DNA from: JAVVEG01 sp032251455
GTDB taxonomy: Bacteria > Pseudomonadota > Gammaproteobacteria > Pseudomonadales > Pseudohongiellaceae
Length of the DNA stretch: 64,000 nucleotides
Assembly (NCBI GenBank): GCA_032251455.1
Contig: JAVVEG010000010.1
Location: 48,087 to 112,086, forward strand
Direction: 5' to 3'
The notes below the pieces were generated by a model. It searched no databases. It was given only the letters and a program-made list of their open reading frames with translations, and was not told where the DNA came from. This document shows positions 41,768-50,669 of the stretch, piece by piece. Made by a program: the position numbers and the translations under genes. Within the stretch, counting starts at the first letter, position 1. The number at the start of each line of letters is the position of its first letter.

Positions 41768-42373
41768 ATGTTGTTGAAAAATGCAGTACTCCTCTTGCTG
41801 CTGACTGCGCTGATGCAGGGATCAGCGGTGGTGGCGGATGAGACAGACGCCGTGACGACCGTAGAAGGGTTTCATGCCACCTTGATAGAAGTCATGCAGC
41901 AGGCCGATGAACTGGCGTTCGAGGGACGATACGAAAAGCTGGCTCCAGTCATCGATGCCACGTTCGATATCGACATGATCTGTCGCGTCATTCTCAACCG
42001 TGATTGGCGCGATCTTGACCCCGGGCAACAGGCTTATTTTGCCGAGGTTTTTGCGCGCCTGAGTACTGCTACCTATGCATCACGGTTTAACGCATACGCG
42101 GACCAGGCCTTCAGAACATTGAGCATGGAAGCATTGCAGGAGGGCCGGGTTATGGTCAAAACCGAATTCCTGCAGGAAAATAAGGAACCGATCAGATTTG
42201 ATTACATTCTGCACCAGAAGGGGGAGGACTGGCTTGTCATCAGTGCCATCGCCGAGGGTGTGAATGACCTGGCGCTGAAAAGGGCGGAATATGCCACCAT
42301 TATCAAGGGCAGTGGGTTCGACGGACTTACTGCAGAGCTGGAAAACAAGGTTCGCGAACTGGGCAGCCTTTGA
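41768..42373 (+). CDS. mlaC: MlaC-family periplasmic lipid-binding protein
   Basis: 201 residues, with a signal peptide (to VVADE). The Ttg2/MlaC fold is suggested by FDIDMICRVILNRDWRDLD, YFAEVFARLSTATYASRF and FDYILHQKGEDWLVISAI. It carries a phospholipid or other lipid across the periplasm. The next gene is an HpnN-like RND transporter; MlaC proteins are also found next to HpnN in hopanoid loci (HpnM). Its stop lies at the beginning of a 12-bp tandem repeat that separates the two genes. Confidence 0.88.
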   Translation: MLLKNAVLLLLLTALMQGSAVVADETDAVTTVEGFHATLIEVMQQADELAFEGRYEKLAPVIDATFDIDMICRVILNRDWRDLDPGQQAYFAEVFARLSTATYASRFNAYADQAFRTLSMEALQEGRVMVKTEFLQENKEPIRFDYILHQKGEDWLVISAIAEGVNDLALKRAEYATIIKGSGFDGLTAELENKVRELGSL

Positions 42374-42395
42374 TCGCATAACAGATCGCATAACA
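42372..42395. repeat. Exact 12-bp tandem repeat between mlaC and the RND gene
   Basis: GATCGCATAACA occurs twice in direct succession at 42372-42383 and 42384-42395, overlapping the mlaC stop codon and ending just before GGGAGCCGGAA, the ribosome-binding site of the GTG at 42407. A change in copy number would change the coupling distance between mlaC and the transporter. Confidence 0.9.
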
Positions 42396-42406
42396 GGGAG
42401 CCGGAA

Positions 42407-44989
42407 GTGTCAGTACCGATAAAAGGAGTTGGCAATTTTCTTTACCGGGTGACAGGGAGCATTGGTCGTTTTGCCCTGCTCATTGTGCTGGCGGCAGTGG
42501 TGCTGAGCGGTCTGTTCGCAAACTACACGATCAACAATCTTGGGATAAACACCAATACCACGGACATGTTCGCGCCCGAGTTGCGCTGGTTTCAACAATT
42601 CAACCAGTTTCGGGAACAGTTTCCCCAGCTTGAAAGCAATGTGCTGGTGGTGCTTGAAGGGCCCATCCCGGAGTACGTTGACCAGGCGCAGGGGCTTCTC
42701 GCGCAACGCTTGCAAGCCTATCCGGAAACCTATGGCACGGTGCTGGCTGTTGAAGCCAGCGATTTCTTCCTGCGCAATGGCTTACTGTTTCTGTCCGAGG
42801 AAGAACTTCTGGACCTGGGTGATCGGCTTGCTGGCATGCAACCGGTCATTGCCCGGCTGAGCGACCAACCGCATCTGGCCGGATTTCTCTCCTTGCTGGT
42901 GGACAGTCTGGATTCAGAGCTTGAGCTACCCGAAGAGCTTGTCGGGGTCCTGGCCAATTTGACCGATACTTTCAATGCGGCCGCAGCCGGTGAGCCACAG
43001 ACAATTTCCTGGCAGCATCTGCTGGCCAACGCCAGCCAGCAGCAAACCTATCGCCGTGTTGTCCTGGTATCCCCGCCCCCCAATTACGACGGTGCCGGCG
43101 CCCGCCGCCAGGTGCTTGCCGGAATTCGCGCTGAAATAGCCGCGCTGGATTTGTCTGACGAAGGGGTTACGGCCCGTTTGACCGGATCGATGGCACTGCA
43201 ACAGGAGGAGCTGGACAGTGTCAGTGACGGCATTATCAAAGGCGCAATAATAACCGTCTTGTTGATTGTTGCCATTTTGATGGTAGCGCTCAGATCCTGG
43301 CGCCTGTTTGCAGCCAATCTGATCACACTGTTGGCCGGCCTGCTGCTGACAGCAGCCTTTGCCACATTTGCCATTGGTCATCTGAACATGATCAGTGTGG
43401 CTTTTGCGATGCTGTATATTGGCCTGGGTATCGATTTTTCCATCCACTATTCCCTGCGCTACCGGGAATTGCTGCATGAAGGCTATGCCCATGGTGCGGC
43501 CATCCAGGAAACATCCAGCGATATCGGTACCTCATTGGTGCTGTGCGCAATAACCAGTTCCATTGGGTTTCTGGCCTTTGTTCCCACCTCGTTTTCGGGC
43601 GTTGCCGAACTGGGCCTGATTTCCGGTTTTGGCATGTTTGCCAGTTTGCTTGCCAACCTGATTTTATTGCCAGCGCTGCTGTACCTGTTCAACCCGCCAG
43701 CAAATGTCAGTGTTCGTTCTGCGCCCGGAATCATGCACAAGATCAGCTGGTTGTCGACACACCAGGTGCGCTGGGTGAGATTACTGGCTCTTGGCTTGGG
43801 CCTGGGTTCAATAGCGCTGGCCTTCAACGCCCGTTTCGACAGCAACCCCATCAATCTGCGCGACCCGGAATCAGAATCGGTGCGTGCCTATCTGGATCTG
43901 ATGGAGGAACCGACGACCAATCCCCTGACTTTGACGGTGATCGCCAGCAGCAATGAAACAGCAACCCTCAGCGCGGATCTTCTGGCACTGGAGGAGGTCG
44001 GGGAAGTACGGCAGATCAATGATTTCGTTCCTGCTGGACAGGCACAAAAAATTGCCATCCTGGATGATACGAAGTTGATGATGGGGGCCGTCACGCCCAT
44101 TGAGCTGGTACCTGCGGAGTTGAATCGGGATCTGCAGGCAGTGCGCGAAATCATCCCCTTGCTGAATGCTTCGGACAATGAGGAGGAGCGCAAACTGGGA
44201 GCTGCCATGCAAGCCTGGCTCTCCGGTTTGAGCCCGGGTGATCAAACCCGGCAACTGCACGTGCTCAGTACAGCGGTGCTGGATACCTTTCCGCTGACCT
44301 GGAATCGCATGGCTGCTGGCTTGCAGGCTGAGGAATTTACGCTGGAGGAGTTGCCTGCGGCATTGCGCAGCACCTGGACGACGACAACAGGCGATCACCG
44401 GCTGGAAGTCATACCGCAAGAGCCGTTGATTTCCGCACAGACTACCCGGCAGTTTATCGAAGCCGTAGAGTCCCGTGCCCCCAATGCGACCGGTTTACCC
44501 TCTATCCAGTACTATGGCGGTCAGACTGTGGTCGGGGCCTTTATTCAAGCCCTGGGCACGGCGATCGGTGCGGTGGCAATATTGTTATTGTTGCTCCTGC
44601 GCAACCTGCGCAACAGTCTGGCCATCGTCGTCCCATTGCTATTGGCCAGTGCCATGACAGCGGCTGCCACTGTGCTTTTTGATTTGCCGTTCAATTTTGC
44701 CAATGTCATCACCCTGCCCTTGTTGATTGGTGTGGGTGTTGATAATGGTGTTCATATGGTGCACAGGCATAATCAGATTGGCGACAGCTTCGATCTGGTC
44801 ACCTCATCGACCAGCCGGGCCATTTTGTTCAGTACGATGACCACCATAGTCAGCTTTGGCTCCCTGGCATTTTCCAATCACCCCGGTACGGCCAGTATGG
44901 GCATGGTGTTGACCATCGGCATGTGTCTTTCATTGCTGGCAACCCTGTTCGTGGTGCCGGCCCTGTTGCCAAAAAAGGTAAACGCATGA
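42407..44989 (+). CDS. MMPL/RND-family lipid transporter (HpnN-like)
   Basis: 860 residues with a two-halved RND layout: TM1 (23-45), a first periplasmic domain (50-270), helices to 440, a second periplasmic domain (455-695) and five or six more helices. Motifs include YIGLGIDFSIHYSLRYRE (about 341-358) and GVGVDNGVHMVHRHNQIG in the second half, the aspartate-bearing proton-relay helices of MMPL proteins. HpnN moves hopanoids to the outer membrane, and MmpL8 in mycobacteria exports sulfolipids. GTG start. It overlaps the following sulfotransferase gene by 4 bp, a strong hint of functional coupling. Confidence 0.88.
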   Translation: MSVPIKGVGNFLYRVTGSIGRFALLIVLAAVVLSGLFANYTINNLGINTNTTDMFAPELRWFQQFNQFREQFPQLESNVLVVLEGPIPEYVDQAQGLLAQRLQAYPETYGTVLAVEASDFFLRNGLLFLSEEELLDLGDRLAGMQPVIARLSDQPHLAGFLSLLVDSLDSELELPEELVGVLANLTDTFNAAAAGEPQTISWQHLLANASQQQTYRRVVLVSPPPNYDGAGARRQVLAGIRAEIAALDLSDEGVTARLTGSMALQQEELDSVSDGIIKGAIITVLLIVAILMVALRSWRLFAANLITLLAGLLLTAAFATFAIGHLNMISVAFAMLYIGLGIDFSIHYSLRYRELLHEGYAHGAAIQETSSDIGTSLVLCAITSSIGFLAFVPTSFSGVAELGLISGFGMFASLLANLILLPALLYLFNPPANVSVRSAPGIMHKISWLSTHQVRWVRLLALGLGLGSIALAFNARFDSNPINLRDPESESVRAYLDLMEEPTTNPLTLTVIASSNETATLSADLLALEEVGEVRQINDFVPAGQAQKIAILDDTKLMMGAVTPIELVPAELNRDLQAVREIIPLLNASDNEEERKLGAAMQAWLSGLSPGDQTRQLHVLSTAVLDTFPLTWNRMAAGLQAEEFTLEELPAALRSTWTTTTGDHRLEVIPQEPLISAQTTRQFIEAVESRAPNATGLPSIQYYGGQTVVGAFIQALGTAIGAVAILLLLLLRNLRNSLAIVVPLLLASAMTAAATVLFDLPFNFANVITLPLLIGVGVDNGVHMVHRHNQIGDSFDLVTSSTSRAILFSTMTTIVSFGSLAFSNHPGTASMGMVLTIGMCLSLLATLFVVPALLPKKVNA

Positions 44990-46224
44990 CAACAGCAGGA
45001 ACAGGTAAACGCAAACTGGTCAATGGTATCAATCGTATTGGCGCATGGATTCCGGGGGGAGATTTTCAATCATTCGATGCAGAGAAACTCATTGCCCAGG
45101 CTTGCCGCCTGGCAGATTACGCCGAGTTTGGTGAGATGCATCCGGCAGAACCTCTTGCGGTGCTGTTTGATTCCTATCAACGCGAAAGCAAGCTGAGTTT
45201 CATTGGCCGGATAGCGATGCGTCAGGATGCGCTGACCATGCTGGTCAACCGGCTGAAGATAGAGAAAAAAAGGGCCGCAACTCCAGCTATTGCCGCCGAG
45301 CCGATTCACCAGCCGGTTTTCATTCTGGGTTTGCCGCGTACAGGTACCACCCTGCTGCACAACCTGTTGAGTCAGGACCCGCAACACCGCAGTCCTCTGG
45401 GTTGGGAAACCATGTATCCCGAAGTGCCAACAACAGCCAGGGAAGCAGAACGACTGATAAAAAAAGCGCAAAGCCGCAGTGCCTGGCTGGACTGGCTGGC
45501 GCCCACGGTTCGTGTCATGCATGAAGTGGATATGCTGCAGCCGCAGGAATGCATTCAGATTACCGGACACACCTTCGAGTCCTATCTGTTCGAAACCCTG
45601 TGTCATGTGCCCAGTTATCAGCGCTGGCTGGCAAAAAGGGATTTGACGCCATCCTATCGGTTTCATCAACGCATGCTGCAGCATTTTCAGTACGGCCAGC
45701 ACACACCCACCTGGGTACTCAAGGCCCCGGCGCATTTGTTCGCCATCAATGCCCTGCTTGCGGTTTACCCGGATGCGCGCATCATTCAGACTCATCGCGA
45801 TCCCTTGCAGGTGATCCCTTCATTGGCCAGTCTGGTCTATACCCTGCGCTGTGCTTTCAGTGATGCGGTGGATCGCAGTGCAGTGGGCAAGGAGATTGCC
45901 AGTCACTGGAGTCAGGCGCTCGATCAGGCCACTCGCGACCGAGACCTGCATACAGGCACAGCTCATGTGTGGGTTGACCTGTCCTATGAAAGGCTGGTGC
46001 GTGAACCCCTGGCAGCGATGGAGCAGTTATATGCAGATGCCTTCGGTCGCAATCTGGATGGAGAGACGGCAGATCGCATGCGACAATTCCTGGCCGCTTC
46101 GCCCCGTCATAAATTTGGCAAACATCACTACTCACCTGAAGATTTTTTGCTGGACCCGGATATGCTGTCCCAACGCTTCCATGACTATTGCGAGCGTTTC
46201 AATGTGCTGCCGGGAACAAGCTGA
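44986..46224 (+). CDS. PAPS-dependent sulfotransferase family protein
   Basis: 412 residues. The 5'-phosphosulfate loop is FILGLPRTGTTLLHNLL, with the P-R-T-G-T-T core at residues 117-122. The 3'-phosphate region WVLKAPAHL and HRDPLQVIPS follow around 243-275. The family (Sulfotransfer_3) transfers sulfate from PAPS to lipids, sugars or proteins. ATG 44986 lies within the stop of the RND gene; an open frame to 44923 is inside that gene and was rejected. Acceptor unknown; the neighbours suggest a membrane lipid. An APS kinase for PAPS synthesis is encoded 2.7 kb downstream in the same direction. Confidence 0.86.
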   Translation: MTTAGTGKRKLVNGINRIGAWIPGGDFQSFDAEKLIAQACRLADYAEFGEMHPAEPLAVLFDSYQRESKLSFIGRIAMRQDALTMLVNRLKIEKKRAATPAIAAEPIHQPVFILGLPRTGTTLLHNLLSQDPQHRSPLGWETMYPEVPTTAREAERLIKKAQSRSAWLDWLAPTVRVMHEVDMLQPQECIQITGHTFESYLFETLCHVPSYQRWLAKRDLTPSYRFHQRMLQHFQYGQHTPTWVLKAPAHLFAINALLAVYPDARIIQTHRDPLQVIPSLASLVYTLRCAFSDAVDRSAVGKEIASHWSQALDQATRDRDLHTGTAHVWVDLSYERLVREPLAAMEQLYADAFGRNLDGETADRMRQFLAASPRHKFGKHHYSPEDFLLDPDMLSQRFHDYCERFNVLPGTS

Positions 46225-46236
46225 GGACGAATTTTT

Positions 46237-46794
46237 ATGCAAACCGACATGTGGGCTGGCACACGAACCGGCAACAGTGAAATGCTGGACAAGTTTATCA
46301 GAATCATTCCAGATTTCCCCAAGCCTGGAATTCTGTTCCGTGACATCACGCCCATGCTGGCCAATGTTGATGCTTTCCAGCACAGCATTGAATTGATGGC
46401 GCAGCGGGTACTGAAACATGATGCCGAGGAGCTGGTGGCAATAGAGTCGCGTGGGTTTCTGTTTGGTGCCGCCTTGTCACGGTATTTGGGTATGCCCCTG
46501 CACCTGGTGAGAAAACCGGGCAAACTGCCCGGCACGACGCTTTCCGAATCCTATGCGCTGGAATATGGCAATGACAGTCTGGAGGTGCACACGGATACAA
46601 TCAGGCCCGGCGGCCGCTATGCCATCGTGGATGATCTGATTGCTACCGGAGGCACTGCTGGTGCAACATGCCGGCTTATCGAGAAATGTCAGGGTGTGGT
46701 CGCCTGCTGTCTCTTTCTGATCGAACTGGGCGACTGTCAGGGCCGTGCGCGGCTTGGAGACTACCGCATCGAAAGTATTCTGTACTATGACTGA
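46237..46794 (+). CDS. apt: Adenine phosphoribosyltransferase
   Basis: 185 residues. The PRPP-binding motif VDDLIATGGTAGATCRL is around 126-142, and the hood region FRDITPMLAN is at the start of the core. It salvages adenine with PRPP to AMP. It is 12 bp downstream of the sulfotransferase with GAGGA before its ATG. An AMP-recycling role for PAPS-using pathways is conceivable (PAP is processed to AMP), but apt also occurs in unrelated neighbourhoods. Full length and apparently normal. Confidence 0.95.
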   Translation: MQTDMWAGTRTGNSEMLDKFIRIIPDFPKPGILFRDITPMLANVDAFQHSIELMAQRVLKHDAEELVAIESRGFLFGAALSRYLGMPLHLVRKPGKLPGTTLSESYALEYGNDSLEVHTDTIRPGGRYAIVDDLIATGGTAGATCRLIEKCQGVVACCLFLIELGDCQGRARLGDYRIESILYYD

Positions 46795-46938
46795 CCTCCA
46801 AAACCGGATTTACAGGCCTCCGCAGTAACAAAACCGCTGGTATGGGCGTCTTTAGGGTTAGGCTGAAGACTTCAGGGGATATTCAGCTGGAGAATTGCCG
46901 TGTCAGGAAGTTAGAAGATAAGTGACGAGGGACTTCAG

Positions 46939-48900
46939 GTGCGAAATAATAATTACGCCTTATTGCGAACCATTGACAGCCCAGAGGATTTACGGGCATT
47001 GCCCGAGCAGGAACTGGAGAGGGTAGCCGATGAGTTGCGTGCTTACCTGATTGATTCGATTGCCGCGTGCGGCGGACATTTTGCTGCTGGTCTGGGTACT
47101 GTTGAGCTGGCCATAGCGCTGCATTATGTCTTCAACACACCTGCCGACAAACTCATCTGGGATGTGGGGCACCAGGCGTATCCACACAAGATTCTTACCG
47201 GGCGCCGAGACCGCATTCATACCATCCGCAAGCAGGGGGGCTTGACCCCTTTCCTGAAAAACAGTGAAAGTCCCTATGACGCCTTTGGTGCAGGACACTC
47301 CAGCACTTCCATCAGTGCCGCCGTTGGCATGGCCATGGCGGCCAGAGCCCAACAGTTGAATCAGACTGCCATTGCCGTGATCGGAGATGGTGGCATCACT
47401 GCCGGCCTGGCCTATGAGGCCATGAATCATGCCGGCTCCCTGGCTGATCTTGACCTGCTGGTCATTCTCAACGATAACCAGATGTCCATTTCGCCGAATG
47501 TCGGAGCCATGCACAATTACCTGACGCGCATCCTGTCCGGCCGGGTTTACAACAAGGTGCTGTCACGGGGCGAAAGGTTGCTGAAAAACAGCATGCCCAC
47601 CTTGTTGAAGCTGGCCAGACACATGAAGAAGCAGGTGCGCGACCTGGTTGCTCCCCCGGGCAGCCTGTTCGATGAGCTGGGTTTCGCTTATTTTGGTCCG
47701 ATAGACGGCCACGACCTGCCCACGCTGATGCATACCCTGAAAAATCTCAAATCGGTTTCCGGCCCGCGTCTGTTGCATGTCATCACCTGCAAGGGCAACG
47801 GCTATGCCCAGGCCGAGGATGACCCGGTCAAGTACCATGGGGTTTCCCCGTTCGACCCCAGGCTGGGTATATTGCCGGTGAATGCCAAGCATGTCCCGGC
47901 GCCTTCGTACTCGCAGATTTTCGGCAAATGGTTGTGTGACATGGCCGCTGCAGACAAGCGTCTGATCGGCATCACTCCAGCCATGCGGGAAGGCTCCGGA
48001 ATGGTGGAGTTCGCTGAGCAGTACCCGAGTCAATACGTGGATGTAGGCATTGCCGAGCAACACAGCGTGACCCTTGCTGCCGGTATGGCCACGCAAGGCA
48101 TGAAACCGGTGGTAGCCATTTATTCCTCTTTTCTGCAGCGTGCCTATGACCAGGTTGTACATGATGTGGCCATTCCCGGGTTGCCGGTTTTGTTTGCCAT
48201 CGATCGTGCCGGTCTGGTAGGCCCTGATGGACCGACCCATGCGGGCTCCTATGATTTCACCTATTTGCGCGCACTGCCTGGCATGGTCATCATGGCCCCC
48301 GCAGATGAGAACGAATGCCGGCAAATGCTGTATACCGGCTATCAGCTTGATCAACCTGCAGCAGTACGCTATCCACGCGGTGGAGGGCCGGGCGTTGCCG
48401 TTGATGAGCCAATGCGGGCCTTGCCACTGGGAACCGCGCAATGGGTGCGGGAGGGGGTGAATATCGCCTTGCTGGCATTTGGTGCCATGCTGGCTCCGGC
48501 TCGTGCTGTGGCAGAGGACATGAATGCGACGGTGATCAATATGCGCTTTGTCAAACCGCTTGATACTGCGCTGATTGACACTATAGCCGCAACACACCAG
48601 GTCATTGTTACGCTGGAGGAAAACGTGGTTCCCGGCGGCGCTGGTGAAGCGGTACATGAATACCTGTCTACCCAGGGTGTCTGCATCCCGATCCTGCATA
48701 TCGGTTTGCCGGATCGCTTCATAGAGCATGGTTCCCGGGAACAGATGCTGACAGATGCCGGGCTGGATCAACAAGGGATTGCTGGCACAATAGCAGAATT
48801 TCTGGATAGAATTGATCAGCCTGGTCTGGGCGCAAAGCCAGGCATGACAAAAAGGAAAAACGGTACCGGCACTTCACGACTGACTCAAATAGGCTATTGA
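46939..48900 (+). CDS. dxs: 1-deoxy-D-xylulose-5-phosphate synthase
   Basis: 653 residues. Thiamine diphosphate and metal sites: GHQAYPHKILTGR near 74, GDGGITAGLAYEAMNHAG near 149 and NDNQMSISPNVG near 178; the glutamate of GIAEQHSVTLAAG is the cofactor-activating residue. The enzyme condenses pyruvate and glyceraldehyde 3-phosphate in the first step of the MEP isoprenoid pathway, so it feeds ubiquinone, undecaprenol and any hopanoids. GTG start, with GAGGG 8 bp upstream. Usual companions (ispA, xseB) are absent; instead cysC follows 6 bp later. The last 20 residues look divergent. Confidence 0.94.
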   Translation: MRNNNYALLRTIDSPEDLRALPEQELERVADELRAYLIDSIAACGGHFAAGLGTVELAIALHYVFNTPADKLIWDVGHQAYPHKILTGRRDRIHTIRKQGGLTPFLKNSESPYDAFGAGHSSTSISAAVGMAMAARAQQLNQTAIAVIGDGGITAGLAYEAMNHAGSLADLDLLVILNDNQMSISPNVGAMHNYLTRILSGRVYNKVLSRGERLLKNSMPTLLKLARHMKKQVRDLVAPPGSLFDELGFAYFGPIDGHDLPTLMHTLKNLKSVSGPRLLHVITCKGNGYAQAEDDPVKYHGVSPFDPRLGILPVNAKHVPAPSYSQIFGKWLCDMAAADKRLIGITPAMREGSGMVEFAEQYPSQYVDVGIAEQHSVTLAAGMATQGMKPVVAIYSSFLQRAYDQVVHDVAIPGLPVLFAIDRAGLVGPDGPTHAGSYDFTYLRALPGMVIMAPADENECRQMLYTGYQLDQPAAVRYPRGGGPGVAVDEPMRALPLGTAQWVREGVNIALLAFGAMLAPARAVAEDMNATVINMRFVKPLDTALIDTIAATHQVIVTLEENVVPGGAGEAVHEYLSTQGVCIPILHIGLPDRFIEHGSREQMLTDAGLDQQGIAGTIAEFLDRIDQPGLGAKPGMTKRKNGTGTSRLTQIGY

Positions 48901-48906
48901 TCATCA

Positions 48907-49563
48907 ATGGGTACTTCTTACCGCAATAAATCCATCCCGCTGGTCTGGCAAACTGCCACCATCAGCCCGGAGATGCGCGCTGAACAGAAGCAGCAGCAGA
49001 TGAAATGCATCTGGTTTACCGGTCTGTCGGGTGCGGGTAAATCAACCCTGGCTGATGCCCTGGATAAAGCCTTGTACGCAAGCAACAGGCATACTTTTCT
49101 GCTGGATGGCGATAATGTGCGCCATGGCCTGTGCAGGGATTTGACCATGTCGGAGGCTGATCGCTCGGAAAATATACGCCGGGTTGCCGAGGTCGCACGT
49201 TTGATGGCAGAAGCGGGGTTGATTGTCATTGCTGCCTTTATTTCGCCTTTCAAGGCAGATCGTGATCTTGCCCGTAGCCTGTTCAAGCCCGGTGAGTTTT
49301 ATGAAATCTATGTGAATACCCCCTTGGCAGTCTGTGAGAATCGAGACCCCAAGGGGCTTTACAAAAAAGCAAGAGACGGCGTGATTTCGGACTTTACCGG
49401 GATCAGCAGCCCGTATGAAGAACCGGGTGCCGAGGCACTGTGGGTGGATACCAGCAACGCAGGCATTGATGAGTTGCTGGAGAAGATTATCGACTATTGT
49501 TTTGGTGCTCCGCTGGACCGGGCGGCTGTCGATGCTGCCACCTTAAGCAGACAGGATCAATAA
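48907..49563 (+). CDS. cysC: Adenylylsulfate (APS) kinase
   Basis: 218 residues. P-loop GLSGAGKST at 39-47; DGDNVRHGLCRDL and FISPFKADRDLAR are APS-binding segments; the PAPS-domain signature DPKGLYKKAR is present. It phosphorylates APS to PAPS, the donor for sulfotransferases and for assimilatory sulfate reduction. It stands alone, without cysD or cysN, 6 bp after dxs. Given the upstream sulfotransferase in the same run of genes, a role in sulfate-group donation is plausible. Full length relative to E. coli CysC (201). Confidence 0.95.
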   Translation: MGTSYRNKSIPLVWQTATISPEMRAEQKQQQMKCIWFTGLSGAGKSTLADALDKALYASNRHTFLLDGDNVRHGLCRDLTMSEADRSENIRRVAEVARLMAEAGLIVIAAFISPFKADRDLARSLFKPGEFYEIYVNTPLAVCENRDPKGLYKKARDGVISDFTGISSPYEEPGAEALWVDTSNAGIDELLEKIIDYCFGAPLDRAAVDAATLSRQDQ

Positions 49564-49602
49564 ACCCTTTTTCCCCACCTTCCGTCTGCCCATCTGTCCA
49601 GC

Positions 49603-50505
49603 TCAGGCAGAAAGGGCATCGAGCAGGAGTGTGAACAGGGCGCAGGTTGCCGGCCCTTCAGCCTCGATCGCAGCTGAAATCAGATAGAGGTGCAGAATAC
49701 GCTCTGCGCCCTTGGCCAGTGGCAATACCCGTAAGCGCTCCTGCTTGATCAAAGGCCGTACCCAGCCCTCCGGCATAAAACCGAAGGCGAGCCCCGCCTC
49801 CAGGATCTTGAGGCTGCTGCTGAAATGGCTGACGGTCCAGCGTTGCTCCGAACCCAGCCAGCCGGCATCCTGGGTGCGTCGGCTGCCCGTATCGCGCAGC
49901 ACAACCTGACGGTAAGCCCGCAATTCCCAGTCGGCTATACCCTGAAAGTCGGGCAGGTCGGCATGATCAAACAAAGGGTGATCTGCTCTGGCCACGGGGA
50001 GCATACGGATTGGCGATAAGGGGGTTCCCAGGAAACCGGTTGGCACGGATGCAGCGATGACCAGCTCGGCACGTCTTTCCAGCAAGGCTTCTTCCGTGCC
50101 GGACAGTGTGGTTTCCAAGATGCGCAGCCGGGTCATGGGAAATTGACGGGCAAACTCCTCAAGCACCGGCAACAATCGATTGAACTCCAGCAGGGAGTCG
50201 ATGGCGATGGTAATTTCGGCTTCCAGCCCCCGCGCCAGCATGCGGGCGGTTTCCTCGGTTTCTTCCGCCTGGCGCAGCAGTTGACTGGCGCGCCGGTATA
50301 GTACCTTGCCGTCTTCAGTCAATATGGCGCGTCGCCCTTCGATACGCAAGACGGGTTGAGGCAGCTGCTCATTGATCCGGGCAATGGCATAGCTGATGCT
50401 GGATTGGCTTTTGTTCAGGGCCTCTGCAGCCAGGGCAAACGAACCCTCATTGACCACACAGGTGAAGGCGGCCCAGTGATCCAGTGATATTTTCGGAATT
50501 TTCAT
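49603..50505 (-). CDS. LysR-family transcriptional regulator
   Basis: 300 residues. N-terminal winged helix-turn-helix (about 3-62, with SFALAAEALNKSQSSISYAI as the recognition part) followed by a type II periplasmic-fold effector domain. Divergent from azoR-pirin across 164 bp, an arrangement that suggests control of those genes. Relatives next to azoR or pirin respond to quinones or electrophiles, but the inducer here is inferred. A perfect 10-bp palindrome lies 20 bp upstream of the start and may be its operator. Convergent with cysC. Confidence 0.9.
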   Translation of the reverse strand: MKIPKISLDHWAAFTCVVNEGSFALAAEALNKSQSSISYAIARINEQLPQPVLRIEGRRAILTEDGKVLYRRASQLLRQAEETEETARMLARGLEAEITIAIDSLLEFNRLLPVLEEFARQFPMTRLRILETTLSGTEEALLERRAELVIAASVPTGFLGTPLSPIRMLPVARADHPLFDHADLPDFQGIADWELRAYRQVVLRDTGSRRTQDAGWLGSEQRWTVSHFSSSLKILEAGLAFGFMPEGWVRPLIKQERLRVLPLAKGAERILHLYLISAAIEAEGPATCALFTLLLDALSA

Positions 50506-50524
50506 GCGGGGATTCCGGGGTTGT

Positions 50525-50540
50525 AAACTAGTTTGGAAAC
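50525..50540. promoter_or_regulatory. Candidate LysR operator
   Basis: AAACTAGTTT at 50525-50534 is a perfect palindrome and overlaps the inverted pair GTTTGGAAAC at 50531-50540. It lies just upstream of the LysR start. LysR proteins often bind T-N11-A-type dyads next to their own gene, so this is a likely binding site for the divergent pair. Confidence 0.45.
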
Positions 50541-50669
50541 ATAAATATATCTATATTTTAGTTATTTTGCTGCAAAAAAATGCGGCATTCAATCAGTTTA
50601 GATGTTGTAACTTGTCTCCATTGAAACAATACAAAGGCAATCACAATGATGCATTTCAAGGAGACTACG

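Noticed and set aside
47563..48774. 403-codon minus-strand frame opposite dxs
   Set aside because: Shadow of dxs, which has the full set of thiamine-diphosphate motifs.
50646..50669. Earlier ATG codons for azoR (50646, 50649)
   Set aside because: No ribosome-binding site before them; AAGGAGA sits just before ATG 50670, which begins the conserved fold.
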